DNA of 7,312 nucleotides from an uncultured Clostridia bacterium (GTDB lineage Bacteria > Bacillota > Clostridia > Oscillospirales > Acutalibacteraceae). The notes under the pieces were generated by a model. That model saw nothing but the letters and a program-made list of their open reading frames with translations. It was not told where the DNA came from and did not search any database. Position numbers and translations under genes: made by a program. The stretch is taken from assembly GCA_945227095.1 (NCBI GenBank), contig CALYOC010000028.1:1-7312 (forward strand). Direction: 5' to 3'. This document shows positions 1 through 7,249 of this stretch, one piece after another (position 1 is the first letter of the stretch; every line of letters starts with the position of its first letter).

Positions 1-67
1 TTCAGGCGAAAATATGCCGTTTTAAACCATATCGGGTTCGACTCCCCTCACCTTAAAGCTTTTCGTG

Positions 68-889
68 TTATATATCTTTTAGGAAAAGCTGAAAATCTGT
101 TCCGTCGTTTGTGTCGTGAGGGTGAGTCAATGTCTCTCTGACGGATTTTTCAATAAATGATATCGTACGGCTGATACTCTCCGAGAGACCGCACCCCGTT
201 GTGAGAAATGCGGTCACGGCGGCAGAGAAGATGTCGCCCGTGCCGGAGAAGTCGCCGGGATATTGTGTACTTGAAAAGGTGAGCGTATCATTTTTTGTCA
301 TAGCGATATTCAGTATTTTGTCCTCACATTTTACTCCGGTTACAATTATATTGCCGAGTCTTTCGCCGAAAAGAGCCTTTGCCTTTTCGGAAATTCTGTC
401 GGTGAGGTACGATTTATCTTTGTTTAAGTAATCCTCGTATTTTTCACCTGTGAGAATACAAAATTCGCTTAAATTCGGTGTGATAATATCTGACTTGGCG
501 CACAGGGCTTTTATTTGACGGCACATTTCGTCGGTGAAGCCCTTGTATATGCTGCCGGACTCTGCCATTGCAGGGTCGACGGCGACAAGAGAGTTTTTGC
601 CGAATGTGTCGATAAATCGGGACACAAACCGCACTTGATTTATATCTCCGAGATAACCGCTCAAAATCGCGTCGGGTGAAAAGGATATTTTTTTCCACTC
701 GGCAATGTATTCGGGCATAAAATCCGCCAGATTTCTCGCCTTGTAGGATTCATAACCTGTCTGATTGGTCAGAACGGTACCGGGAATCGGACAGCATTCC
801 GCGCCTATTGCGGATATTACGGGCAGTGCGGCGCTCAGAGAACAGCGGCCCAAGGCGGAGATATCGCTGATAACTGCAATTCTTTTCAT
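68..889 (-). CDS. pdxK: Pyridoxal/pyridoxamine kinase (PdxK/PdxY-like, ribokinase fold)
   Basis: The 273-residue product is a cytosolic vitamin B6 salvage kinase of the ribokinase/PfkB superfamily, expected to phosphorylate pyridoxal, pyridoxamine or pyridoxine at the 5' hydroxyl with ATP. The N-terminus (MKRIAVISDISALGRCSLSA) matches the family pattern of a start strand followed by 'D(I/V)S..G.CSL..ALPV'. Further family signatures are DPAMAESGSIY at about residues 105-115 (normally DPVMGD.G..Y), ITPNLSEF at 136-143 and the anion-hole/catalytic motif GTGDIF at 216-221, with D219 as the expected catalytic base. Length is close to the usual 270-290. The ATG at 889-887 follows GAGGAG with a short gap. 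The gene sits behind the recG terminator and has its own promoter, so it is probably a separate unit. Substrate preference cannot be read from sequence; some relatives phosphorylate hydroxymethylpyrimidine. The symbol is a family-level choice. Confidence 0.88.
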   Translation of the reverse strand: MKRIAVISDISALGRCSLSAALPVISAIGAECCPIPGTVLTNQTGYESYKARNLADFMPEYIAEWKKISFSPDAILSGYLGDINQVRFVSRFIDTFGKNSLVAVDPAMAESGSIYKGFTDEMCRQIKALCAKSDIITPNLSEFCILTGEKYEDYLNKDKSYLTDRISEKAKALFGERLGNIIVTGVKCEDKILNIAMTKNDTLTFSSTQYPGDFSGTGDIFSAAVTAFLTTGCGLSESISRTISFIEKSVRETLTHPHDTNDGTDFQLFLKDI

Positions 890-935
890 AAGCTCCTCGT
901 TATTTCGTACGAAGTTTCAATATATTGATGTATTG

Positions 936-964
936 ATTATATGCTTTTTCTGTCATTATTAAAA
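936..964 (-). promoter_or_regulatory. Predicted sigma-A promoter of the pyridoxal kinase gene
   Basis: On the minus strand there is a perfect TATAAT at 941-936. A weak -35 (TTTTAA, 964-959, three of six consensus bases) lies 17 bases upstream. The start point would be near 929, giving a leader of about 40 bases before the ATG at 889. The position just downstream of the recG terminator supports independent transcription of the kinase gene. The good -10 carries the call; the -35 is poor. Confidence 0.5.
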
Positions 965-1006
965 TAGACAAAATGAATATTTTTGATAGGTACAGATTGT
1001 TTTTGT

Positions 1007-1034
1007 AAAAAAATCCCCTGCAAATATGCAGGGG
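1007..1034 (-). terminator. Rho-independent terminator after recG
   Basis: Read on the minus strand, an uninterrupted 8-bp stem CCCCTGCA / TGCAGGGG (1034-1027 with 1022-1015) encloses a 4-base loop. It is followed by A and seven T residues (1013-1007). It lies about 17 bases past the recG stop codon and would end the ymdB-lipoprotein-recG transcript. On the plus strand no T-run follows the stem, so it appears to work in one direction only. Confidence 0.9.
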
Positions 1035-1051
1035 GAATATAAATAATATAA

Positions 1052-3091
1052 TCAATTGAGCAGATTAGGTTCGATATCCGAAAACATATTGTCAATATGT
1101 TTTTTGATACCGGAGTATTTTCGGGAGGTCAGCTTCGGGTCTGCTTTTGCAATCAGTATCGCCGCCTCGCGAGTGTCGCTTATCACCTTTGAATCGTCGA
1201 TAAACTTTGCTGTTTTGAGGTTTAGACTGCCGTGCTGCCTTTCTCCGAAAAACTCACCCGGACCGCGCAGTTTTAAATCCTCTGCGGAGATTTTAAAGCC
1301 GTCCTCGGTCGAGCAGAGAGTTTTCATTCTCTGCTTTGTGACCTCTCCCGAGGAATCGCTTACAAGTATGCAGTAGGATTCGTGCTCTCCGCGGCCTATT
1401 CTGCCGCGAAGCTGGTGCATTGTGGAAAGGCCGAATCTCTCCGCGTTTTCTATTATCATTATTGTTGCGTTAGGAACGTCTATTCCGACCTCTATAACGG
1501 TGGTTGCGACAAGAATGTTTATTTTCCCTTCGGAAAAGTCGGACATAACCGCGTCCTTTTCGGAGCCCTTCATCTTGCCGTGTACGAGCCCGACCTTATA
1601 TTCGGGAAACACTTTTCGGAGCTTGTCCGCGTATTCCTCCGCGGCAAGGATATTTTCATTTTCCGCTTCCTCGACCATCGGGCACACCACATATGCCTGC
1701 CTGCCCTTGAGGAGCTCTTTTTCAGTGAATGAGTATATTCTCTTACGGTAGGTCGAGTCAACCTGATATGTTTTAATCTTTTTTCTGCCGGGCGGCATTT
1801 CGTCAATCGTGCTTATGTCAAGGTCACCGTAGATAATCAGCGAGAGTGTTCTCGGAATCGGTGTCGCGCTCATTACAAGGGTGTTTGTGTTTTCGCCTTT
1901 TCCTGCCAGGTCGGACCTTTGAACAACGCCGAAGCGATGCTGCTCGTCGGTTATCACAAGTCCGAGCCTGTTGAATTTGATGTCCTTTTGAATGAGCGTG
2001 TGTGTTCCTATTACAATGTCAGTTTCGCCCGAAAAAAGCCTCTGCTTAATCTCTCTCTTTTCGGCGGCTTTCATCGAGCCGACAAGTATATCAATTTTCA
2101 ACCCGGTGTTTTTAAGTGTTTTTGTAAATGACGCGTAAAGTTGCCGTGCCAGTATTTCCGTGGGAGCCATCATCGCAGTCTGATAGCCGTTTTTCGCCAT
2201 TGTGAAGGCCAGCGACTGAGCGACAGATGTCTTTCCGCAGCCGACATCGCCCTGGATAAGACGCGCCATGGGCTTGTCGTCTGCGAGGTCTTTTACGCAT
2301 TCCGAGATAACTCTTTTTTGCGCTCCGGTCAGCGAATATGGCAGAAATTGCTCGAATTGCTCCGAGAAGTCCGTCTTTGCAACGGGAGAGGTTGAGGAAC
2401 TGTTTCTGCCCTTGATAGTCATAAGTCCGATTTGCAGGTAAAGAAGCTCTTCGAAAGCGAGCCGCTTTTTAGCCTCTCGGAGAGTTGTTTCGCTCTGCGG
2501 GAAATGGATGTTTTTAATCGCCTCTCGGCGGCTTATGAGCTTATATGCGTCGGTGAGTCCTGCGGGCAGGTCGTCTTCTATTGTATTAGCGTACTTTTCG
2601 AGCGCGGTTTTAACCGCCTTTGACATAATGGTTTCGTTGAGTCCCGCGCTGAGCGGATATATCGGCTCAATTCCTGCGGCAGAGGTGTAAGGAACAATTT
2701 TCGGTGATGACATCTCCTTGCCGAAAATGTTGCCTTTGACCGTCCCTAAAAACAGGTATTCGTTCCCGACAATCAGTTTGTCCGCCTGATATTTTGAGCC
2801 GAAGATTGTGATTGTGATTATTCCGCTTGAATCGGCAGCCTGAGTGGTGAAAATTTTCAGCGCCGACCTTGTCGTTTTTGTCGTCACAGGGCTTATACAT
2901 TGTGCTTTTATACATACCTTTTCACCCTCATTCGCCTCGCGGATGGGGGTGATGTTATTCAGGTATTCGTAATCTCGCGGATAGAAGTTTAAAAGGTCGT
3001 TTACGGTGTGAATGCCGAGCTTTGCAAGGCATTTTGCCCTTTTTTCTCCTATTCCGGTCAAGTATCTTATGTCGTCGTTTAAGTTAAACAT
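1052..3091 (-). CDS. recG: ATP-dependent DNA helicase RecG
   Basis: RecG is a superfamily 2 double-strand DNA translocase that regresses stalled replication forks and processes branched recombination intermediates. In the 679-residue product I see an N-terminal helix-hairpin-helix-like segment (LTGIGEKRAKCLAKLGI, 11-27) and an OB-fold 'wedge' region at about 55-140. The helicase motifs follow: Walker A GDVGCGKT (281-288), MAPTEILARQ (308-317), DEQHRFGV (382-389), SATPIPRT (408-415), VATTVIEVGIDVPNA (528-542) and QLRGRIGRG (560-568). The C-terminal RecG signature LKLRGPGEFFGERQHG is at 606-621. Length matches the family (about 680-690). I chose the ATG at 3091 over an in-frame TTG at 3109: it gives the typical MFNLNDDIRYLTGIG start and has GGGA eight bases upstream. 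The start overlaps the stop of the upstream lipoprotein gene by 8 bases (ATGTTTAA), implying coupled translation. It is the last gene of the operon. Confidence 0.97.
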   Translation of the reverse strand: MFNLNDDIRYLTGIGEKRAKCLAKLGIHTVNDLLNFYPRDYEYLNNITPIREANEGEKVCIKAQCISPVTTKTTRSALKIFTTQAADSSGIITITIFGSKYQADKLIVGNEYLFLGTVKGNIFGKEMSSPKIVPYTSAAGIEPIYPLSAGLNETIMSKAVKTALEKYANTIEDDLPAGLTDAYKLISRREAIKNIHFPQSETTLREAKKRLAFEELLYLQIGLMTIKGRNSSSTSPVAKTDFSEQFEQFLPYSLTGAQKRVISECVKDLADDKPMARLIQGDVGCGKTSVAQSLAFTMAKNGYQTAMMAPTEILARQLYASFTKTLKNTGLKIDILVGSMKAAEKREIKQRLFSGETDIVIGTHTLIQKDIKFNRLGLVITDEQHRFGVVQRSDLAGKGENTNTLVMSATPIPRTLSLIIYGDLDISTIDEMPPGRKKIKTYQVDSTYRKRIYSFTEKELLKGRQAYVVCPMVEEAENENILAAEEYADKLRKVFPEYKVGLVHGKMKGSEKDAVMSDFSEGKINILVATTVIEVGIDVPNATIMIIENAERFGLSTMHQLRGRIGRGEHESYCILVSDSSGEVTKQRMKTLCSTEDGFKISAEDLKLRGPGEFFGERQHGSLNLKTAKFIDDSKVISDTREAAILIAKADPKLTSRKYSGIKKHIDNMFSDIEPNLLN

Positions 3092-4583
3092 TTGTGTATT
3101 CCCAATCAAGTATGTTTAAGAATATGTCGTCCTCGTAGCAGGAAAAATCCCCTTTGATAAGATTTGAATGATATACCAGCGAATGGCGGTACAGAATCGG
3201 TATAAAGGGATTCTCGTCGCAGAAGGTGCTGATAAAGTTTTGAAGCGTAGATGTGCCCTCTAAGTAACCGGTGTATGTCGGACACACGGGTGAGTTTTTT
3301 ATTCCGTATGAAGTGTCGCCTGAGCAGAAGAAGCATTCCAGCGAGAAATTATCCGTGAGTTTAACTTCGCCGATATACATATCAAAATCCTCTTTTTTAA
3401 CCTGTGATATGTATTCTTCCTTGGCAACGGATTTGATATTTACTTCAACTCCGAGGTTTGCGAGCTGCGTTTTAATCTCTCTTGCAAGAGCCGATTTTAA
3501 GAGGTTGTCGGAGCACACGAGCAGATTGAGTGTTATCTGTTTTTTACCGTCGAGCAGTTTAACTCCGAGGGAGTTGTATTTGTAGCCCGCTTTTTTGAAG
3601 GCGGCTTTTGCGTTTGTCGGGTCCGAAATCGGACTGTTGACAATTACCGAGCCCATATCGTATTTGTCCGCCGGGGTGGGAACGGTTGTCGCCGCTCCGA
3701 GTCCGAGGTATGCCTTTTTGCACAGGATCGTCTGGTCGATTGAGTATGATATTGCGGCTCGGAAGTCCTTGTCCGACAAGTACTTGTTTTTTTCATTGAG
3801 CCCAAGGTAGATTAGATTGTTGAGCTTGCAGCTGCCGGTCTGCCCGTCCGCATTTTGCTTGCTGCCCATATCCATTCTGTCGTAGTAAAAGTCGATGCTG
3901 TAATTGTTATACATAGCGAGTGCGGAGGAGTAGTCGCTGCAGTTGACAAGATAAATGCTGTCAATCTCCGGCTTTTTGCTTTCATCGTAGTATTGATTGT
4001 ATAGCAAAATGGGAGTGGAATCGGTCGATTCGGCTTTGTAGTAGCGTCCCGAGCCGATGTTCGGGTTTTCCCTTTTCACGATTGGAAATGTAAGCAGAGC
4101 CGCACTGTTCGGCGAGGAACCGTGTGTGTAGAATATTATGGTTTTGTCGTCCTTTTTTTGCGCTTGCGAAAAGGCGCTGAGCCTGTCTGAATATCTTTCG
4201 CTTGACCTTGCGCTTTCAAATGAGTATATTACATCGTCGCTCGTTACGGGTGAGCCGTCGCTGAACACTTTTTGTGCGAGGGTGACGGTGACTGAGGAGA
4301 CGGTTTCGTTAAAGGATTCCGCCAAGTTCGGCTCATATTTGCATTTTTCGCCCATTTTTATAAGACTGTCGTACACAAGGCTGACAAGGTAAAAATTTGT
4401 TTCACTTTTTATTGAGTACGGCGATAGCGTATCGTTGTAATCGCAGGGAAGATTTAACACCTGTGAGGGGGAGAGAGCCGCCTTTGTCGGTTGTGTTGTC
4501 ACTTCTTTTTTAGAGCAAGAAGTCAGCGACAGCACAATTGCGGCGCAGGTAAATATTAGGATAAATCTTTTTGTTTTTCTCAC
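3084..4583 (-). CDS. Family 5 ABC transporter solute-binding lipoprotein (OppA/DppA/NikA-like)
   Basis: This is a predicted membrane-anchored extracellular binding protein of 499 residues, the type that captures oligopeptides, nickel complexes or related solutes for an ABC importer. The N-terminus has basic residues (MRKTKR), a hydrophobic stretch at about 7-20 and a lipobox LTSC with Cys23 as the lipidation site. A Ser/Thr/Pro/Lys-rich linker follows. SBP_bac_5 hallmarks are LNLPCDYNDTLSPYS (43-57), the YEPNLAESF block (83-91), VFSDGSPVTSDDVIYSFE (106-123), DKDFRAAISYSIDQ (271-284) with VPTPA (301-305), and the C-terminal FIPILYRH (460-467). The start is GTG at 4583, four bases overlapping the ymdB stop (GTGA), with GAAAGGA about 10 bases upstream. 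No permease or ATPase genes lie in this window, so it is either an orphan binding protein serving a transporter elsewhere or has a non-transport role. The ligand cannot be predicted. Confidence 0.88.
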   Translation of the reverse strand: MRKTKRFILIFTCAAIVLSLTSCSKKEVTTQPTKAALSPSQVLNLPCDYNDTLSPYSIKSETNFYLVSLVYDSLIKMGEKCKYEPNLAESFNETVSSVTVTLAQKVFSDGSPVTSDDVIYSFESARSSERYSDRLSAFSQAQKKDDKTIIFYTHGSSPNSAALLTFPIVKRENPNIGSGRYYKAESTDSTPILLYNQYYDESKKPEIDSIYLVNCSDYSSALAMYNNYSIDFYYDRMDMGSKQNADGQTGSCKLNNLIYLGLNEKNKYLSDKDFRAAISYSIDQTILCKKAYLGLGAATTVPTPADKYDMGSVIVNSPISDPTNAKAAFKKAGYKYNSLGVKLLDGKKQITLNLLVCSDNLLKSALAREIKTQLANLGVEVNIKSVAKEEYISQVKKEDFDMYIGEVKLTDNFSLECFFCSGDTSYGIKNSPVCPTYTGYLEGTSTLQNFISTFCDENPFIPILYRHSLVYHSNLIKGDFSCYEDDIFLNILDWEYTNV

Positions 4584-5362
4584 CTTATCTGTATCCTTTC
4601 GATTGATTTTGCTTTGCCGCAGGTGTGGTCGATGTCTATTATGACGCCTTCAATACAGCACAGGTCTGTCTGAGGATTAGTGAACCTGACGGGCAGATTT
4701 GTAATCATCTTTTCTATCGCACATTCCTTGGTAACACCCAATACGGATTCCGTCGGGCCTGTCATACCGAGGTCGGTGATGTATGCCGTCGAGTTCTCCA
4801 AAATCTGTTCGTCGGCTGTTTGGACATGTGTGTGGGTGCCTACAACGGCGCTGACTCTGCCGTCGAGGTAATATGCGAGCGCCTTTTTCTCGGCGGTAGC
4901 CTCTGCGTGAAAGTCAATTAGTATGTTTTTAACGCCCTGATTTTTAAGAGATTCTATTTCTCTGTCCGCACAGGTGAAGGGGTTTTCGCATATCTGCATA
5001 TATACAGCGCCGATTAGATTGATAAGACCGACCTGTGTATAGCCGAGGTCAATTATCATACTTCCTCTGCCGGGAGCCTTGTCGGAGAAGTTTGCCGGGC
5101 GCACGACGGGATTGTTAAAGTTGTCGAGATATTCGTATATCTCCGGGCGCTTTAAAGCGTGATTGCCGAGAGTGATAGCGTCCGCGCCCGCGCTGAACAG
5201 ACTTTGCGCCGAGTGAGGGGTTATTCCGTTTCCGACGGCGGAGTTTTCGCCGTTTACGATACATAGGTCAATTTGTCTTAGTTTTTTAAATGAGCTAAGA
5301 TGATTTTTTAAAAAGTCACAGCCGCTTTGTGAAACTATGTCGCCTACAAAAAGTATTCTCAT
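4580..5362 (-). CDS. ymdB: YmdB-family metallophosphoesterase (TIGR00282 type)
   Basis: The 260-residue product is a calcineurin-like metallophosphoesterase closely resembling Bacillus subtilis YmdB. That cytosolic phosphodiesterase has been reported to act on 2',3'-cyclic nucleotides and to influence biofilm and motility decisions. (It is unrelated to E. coli YmdB, a macrodomain protein.) Expected metal-binding and catalytic positions are visible: GD (D8), NGEN (E39, N40), GNH (N67, H68), DFHAEATAEK (H152) and VVGTHTHVQTAD (H177, H179). The family blocks NPVVRPANF, AYITDLGMTGP and NLPVRFTNP also match. I chose the ATG at 5362, which gives MRILFVGDIV and has AGGA eight bases upstream. A longer in-frame reading to 5419 would add 19 residues that precede the family start and overlap the promoter. 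It is the first gene of the operon, overlapping the lipoprotein gene by four bases, and is divergent from the RNase Y gene. Confidence 0.95.
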   Translation of the reverse strand: MRILFVGDIVSQSGCDFLKNHLSSFKKLRQIDLCIVNGENSAVGNGITPHSAQSLFSAGADAITLGNHALKRPEIYEYLDNFNNPVVRPANFSDKAPGRGSMIIDLGYTQVGLINLIGAVYMQICENPFTCADREIESLKNQGVKNILIDFHAEATAEKKALAYYLDGRVSAVVGTHTHVQTADEQILENSTAYITDLGMTGPTESVLGVTKECAIEKMITNLPVRFTNPQTDLCCIEGVIIDIDHTCGKAKSIERIQIR

Positions 5363-5398
5363 TTCATTAGTCCTGTTTCTATATAGATGTATAATATA

Positions 5399-5427
5399 AT
5401 TATAATTATTTTCATACAATATTGCAA
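5399..5427 (-). promoter_or_regulatory. Predicted sigma-A promoter of the ymdB-lipoprotein-recG operon
   Basis: On the minus strand the -35 TTGCAA (5427-5422) and a perfect -10 TATAAT (5404-5399) are separated by exactly 17 bases. Transcription would start near 5392, giving a leader of about 30 bases with AGGA ahead of the ymdB ATG at 5362. No other promoter this good was noticed between the tightly packed genes downstream, so it probably drives all three. Confidence 0.75.
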
Positions 5428-5446
5428 GAATACATATTTTCTTACC

Positions 5447-5467
5447 GACGAAGTAAATTATTTCGTC
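5447..5467. repeat. Dyad (9+9) between the divergent promoters, candidate operator
   Basis: GACGAAGTA (5447-5455) and TATTTCGTC (5459-5467) form an inverted repeat around a 3-base centre, with eight of nine positions symmetric and the ninth a G.T pair. The 7-base word TTTCTTA occurs directly on both sides (5438-5444 and 5468-5474). The dyad lies 20 bases from the ymdB -35 and 27 from the rny -35, and outside both predicted transcripts. It is therefore better explained as a protein-binding site than as an RNA hairpin. No regulator gene is in the window to pair with it. Confidence 0.4.
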
Positions 5468-5494
5468 TTTCTTAACTGCATTATTGTATTTTCC

Positions 5495-5523
5495 TTGACG
5501 ATTATTTGGTAATGTGGTACAAT
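5495..5523 (+). promoter_or_regulatory. Predicted sigma-A promoter of the RNase Y gene
   Basis: TTGACG (5495-5500) and TACAAT (5518-5523) are spaced by 17 bases. A TG dinucleotide one base ahead of the -10 (5515-5516) makes it an extended -10. This is the best promoter in the window, and transcription should start near 5529-5530. The leader to the ATG at 5675 would be about 145 bases, long for a simple housekeeping gene. Confidence 0.78.
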
Positions 5524-5526
5524 AAA

Positions 5527-5579
5527 TTGAAATTTACATATTGTATTTTGGCAATTTTTAATACAGATGTAAATTTTAA
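5527..5579 (+). promoter_or_regulatory. Long stem-loop at the 5' end of the RNase Y mRNA leader
   Basis: Bases 5527-5539 pair with 5567-5579 (13 bp, one G.U). After a single bulged A at 5540, bases 5541-5547 pair with 5560-5566 (7 bp, one G.U), leaving a 12-base loop (5548-5559). The perfect 10-base core is AAATTTACAT / ATGTAAATTT. Its left arm begins within a few bases of the predicted start of transcription, so the mRNA would have a nearly blunt 5' hairpin. No T-run follows, so it is not an intrinsic terminator. The stem has few G-C pairs, so chance pairing in AT-rich DNA is possible, though 20 pairs with one bulge is notable. A regulatory role is inference. Confidence 0.5.
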
Positions 5580-5660
5580 ATTCACAATCCGACAGTTCCG
5601 ACTGATTCTTTTCTGATGTAATTAAGGGAGAAATTTATATTCTCAAAGATTTTAGAAGAA

Positions 5661-5667
5661 GGAGGTG
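5661..5667 (+). promoter_or_regulatory. Strong ribosome binding site deciding the RNase Y start
   Basis: GGAGGTG sits with 9 bases between GGAGG and the first of two tandem ATG codons (5675 and 5678). The spacing to the second ATG would be 12, so the first is preferred. The site is close to a perfect anti-Shine-Dalgarno match and is the strongest in the window. Confidence 0.85.
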
Positions 5668-5674
5668 CTGCTCT

Positions 5675-7231
5675 ATGATGCCAGTTTATTTAGCGATAAT
5701 TATTGCCGCTGTTGCCGCAGTTGTATCTGCCGTTTTGGCGTTTTTTATCGGAAGAACACTTCTTAAAAGGTCGAGTGATTCCGCAATCGGAAACGCAAAG
5801 GCAGAGGCAGCCAACATTGTCAACAATGCTATGGCGCAAGCTGAGACAAAGCGTAAAGAAACTCTTTTAGAAGCTAAAGATGAAATACACAAGCTTCGTA
5901 CAGACGCTGATAAGGAAATTCGCGAGAGGCGAAGTGAAGTTCAGCGCTCTGAGCGTCGTCTTATACAAAAAGAAGAAAACCTTGATAAGAAAATAGACGC
6001 TATTGAGAAAAAAGACGAGATTTTACAGGAAAAAATTAAAAAAGCTGACCAAAAATTAGCAGAGATAGAGAGCATCAAGAAAAGCCAGTTTGAAATGCTT
6101 GAGCGAGTTTCCGGATTCACAAAGGAACAGGCGAAGGAACATTTGCTCAAAGCCTTAGATGAGGATTTGTCACACGATAAGGCGGTTAAAATCCGCGAGT
6201 ACGAACAAAAGCTCAGAGATGAGTCCGACGACATGGCCGCGGAGATATTGAGCAGGGCTATTCAGCGCTGCTCGGCGGATCATGTTGCCGAGTCAACAGT
6301 TAGCGTAGTCAGCTTGCCCAATGACGAGATGAAGGGTAGAATCATCGGCCGTGAGGGCAGGAATATACGCACTATTGAAACAATGACCGGCGCGGAGCTC
6401 ATCATCGACGACACTCCGGAAGCGATTACCGTTTCCTGCTTTGACCCGGTGAGGAGAGAGGTTGCGAGAGTCGCTCTTGAAAAGCTTATAACCGACGGAA
6501 GAATCCATCCTGCCAGAATTGAAGAAACCGTCGAGAAGGCGCAGAAGGAAGTCAACCACACCATTAAGCAAACAGGTGAAAAGGCAGTTCTTGAAGCGGG
6601 AGTAAACGGAGTACACCCCGAAATTGTCAAGCTTCTGGGTAAACTCAAGTACCGCACAAGCTACGGCCAAAATGTTTTAAAGCATTCCTTGGAGGTCTCT
6701 TATATTGCAGGACTTATAGCGACCGAGCTCGGTGCAGATGTCAAGCTTGCCAAGCGCGCCGGCTTGCTCCACGACATAGGCAAGGCGCTGGACCACGAGT
6801 TTGAGGGCACGCATATAGCCCTCGGAGTTGAGTTTGCAAGGCGGTACAAGGAGAGCGAAGCGGTAATTCACGCAATTCAGGCGCACCATGGCGATGTTGA
6901 AGCCAAGACCGTACTCGCGTTTATCGTACAGGCGGCTGACGCGGTATCTGCGGCAAGACCGGGTGCAAGGCGCGAGAATGTCGAGAATTACATAAAACGG
7001 CTTGAGCAACTCGAGGAAATTTCCTCCTCGTTCAAGGGCGTTGAGAAGGCGTACGCCATTCAAGCGGGCAGAGAGGTTCGCATTATGGTTAAGCCGGAGA
7101 TGATAAGTGATGATGAAATGACCGTGCTCGCCCGCGAGGTTGTCAAGAAGATAGAAGCCGAGTGCGAGTATCCGGGACAAATCAAGGTCAATGTCATTCG
7201 TGAAAATCGCGCGACAGATTTCGCCAAATAA
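5675..7231 (+). CDS. rny: Ribonuclease Y (membrane-anchored endoribonuclease)
   Basis: RNase Y starts bulk mRNA decay and processes specific transcripts in Firmicutes, acting at the inner face of the membrane within a degradosome-like network. The product is 518 residues (B. subtilis RNase Y is about 520) with the full domain order. A single N-terminal membrane segment spans about 4-25. A long charged, Lys/Glu-rich coiled coil covers about 35-185. A KH RNA-binding domain follows, with the [10 protein letters not shown] loop at 221-230 and [16 protein letters not shown] after it. The HD phosphohydrolase domain is at about 330-430, with H337, the HD pair H366-D367 (GLLHDIGK), H404-H405 and D422. 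The conserved C-terminus ends in [16 protein letters not shown]. The gene has its own promoter, an unusually long structured leader and a downstream terminator, so it is likely monocistronic. It is divergent from the ymdB gene, whereas in B. subtilis the two lie in the same direction (rny-ymdB). Confidence 0.98.
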   Translation: MMPVYLAIIIAAVAAVVSAVLAFFIGRTLLKRSSDSAIGNAKAEAANIVNNAMAQAETKRKETLLEAKDEIHKLRTDADKEIRERRSEVQRSERRLIQKEENLDKKIDAIEKKDEILQEKIKKADQKLAEIESIKKSQFEMLERVSGFTKEQAKEHLLKALDEDLSHDKAVKIREYEQKLRDESDDMAAEILSRAIQRCSADHVAESTVSVVSLPNDEMKGRIIGREGRNIRTIETMTGAELIIDDTPEAITVSCFDPVRREVARVALEKLITDGRIHPARIEETVEKAQKEVNHTIKQTGEKAVLEAGVNGVHPEIVKLLGKLKYRTSYGQNVLKHSLEVSYIAGLIATELGADVKLAKRAGLLHDIGKALDHEFEGTHIALGVEFARRYKESEAVIHAIQAHHGDVEAKTVLAFIVQAADAVSAARPGARRENVENYIKRLEQLEEISSSFKGVEKAYAIQAGREVRIMVKPEMISDDEMTVLAREVVKKIEAECEYPGQIKVNVIRENRATDFAK

Positions 7232-7249
7232 TTTTAAATTATATTTAAT

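Noticed and set aside
1..67. A terminator for the kinase gene downstream of its stop
   Set aside because: Only very short pairings (for example AAAGCTTT and a 3-bp GGC/GCC) are present, with no T-run after them on the minus strand; termination probably lies outside the window.
1382..1751. Two overlapping plus-strand frames of 109-116 residues inside recG
   Set aside because: They run antisense through the recG C-terminal helicase motifs and have no convincing ribosome binding site or family signature.
3092..3109. TTG start adding six residues to RecG
   Set aside because: The ATG at 3091 has an upstream GGGA and matches the family N-terminus; the TTG gives an unmatched extension further into the lipoprotein gene.
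5363..5419. Upstream extension of YmdB by 19 residues
   Set aside because: The extra segment precedes the conserved MRILFVGD start, would be encoded within the promoter -10 region, and has no matching residues in the family.
5447..5467. Reading the promoter-midpoint dyad as an intrinsic terminator
   Set aside because: No gene is predicted to be transcribed into it from either side, and only three T residues follow on the plus strand.
5588..5604. Short tandem-like repeat TCCGACAG / TCCGACTG in the leader, also forming a 4-bp CAGT/ACTG hairpin
   Set aside because: Seven of eight matching bases and a 4-bp stem are too little to separate from chance; no third copy was seen.
5567..5621. Two ATG-TAA start-stop pairs in the RNase Y leader (5567 and 5616)
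   Set aside because: Neither has a ribosome binding site, and such pairs are expected by chance in AT-rich sequence; one lies within the stem of the predicted hairpin.
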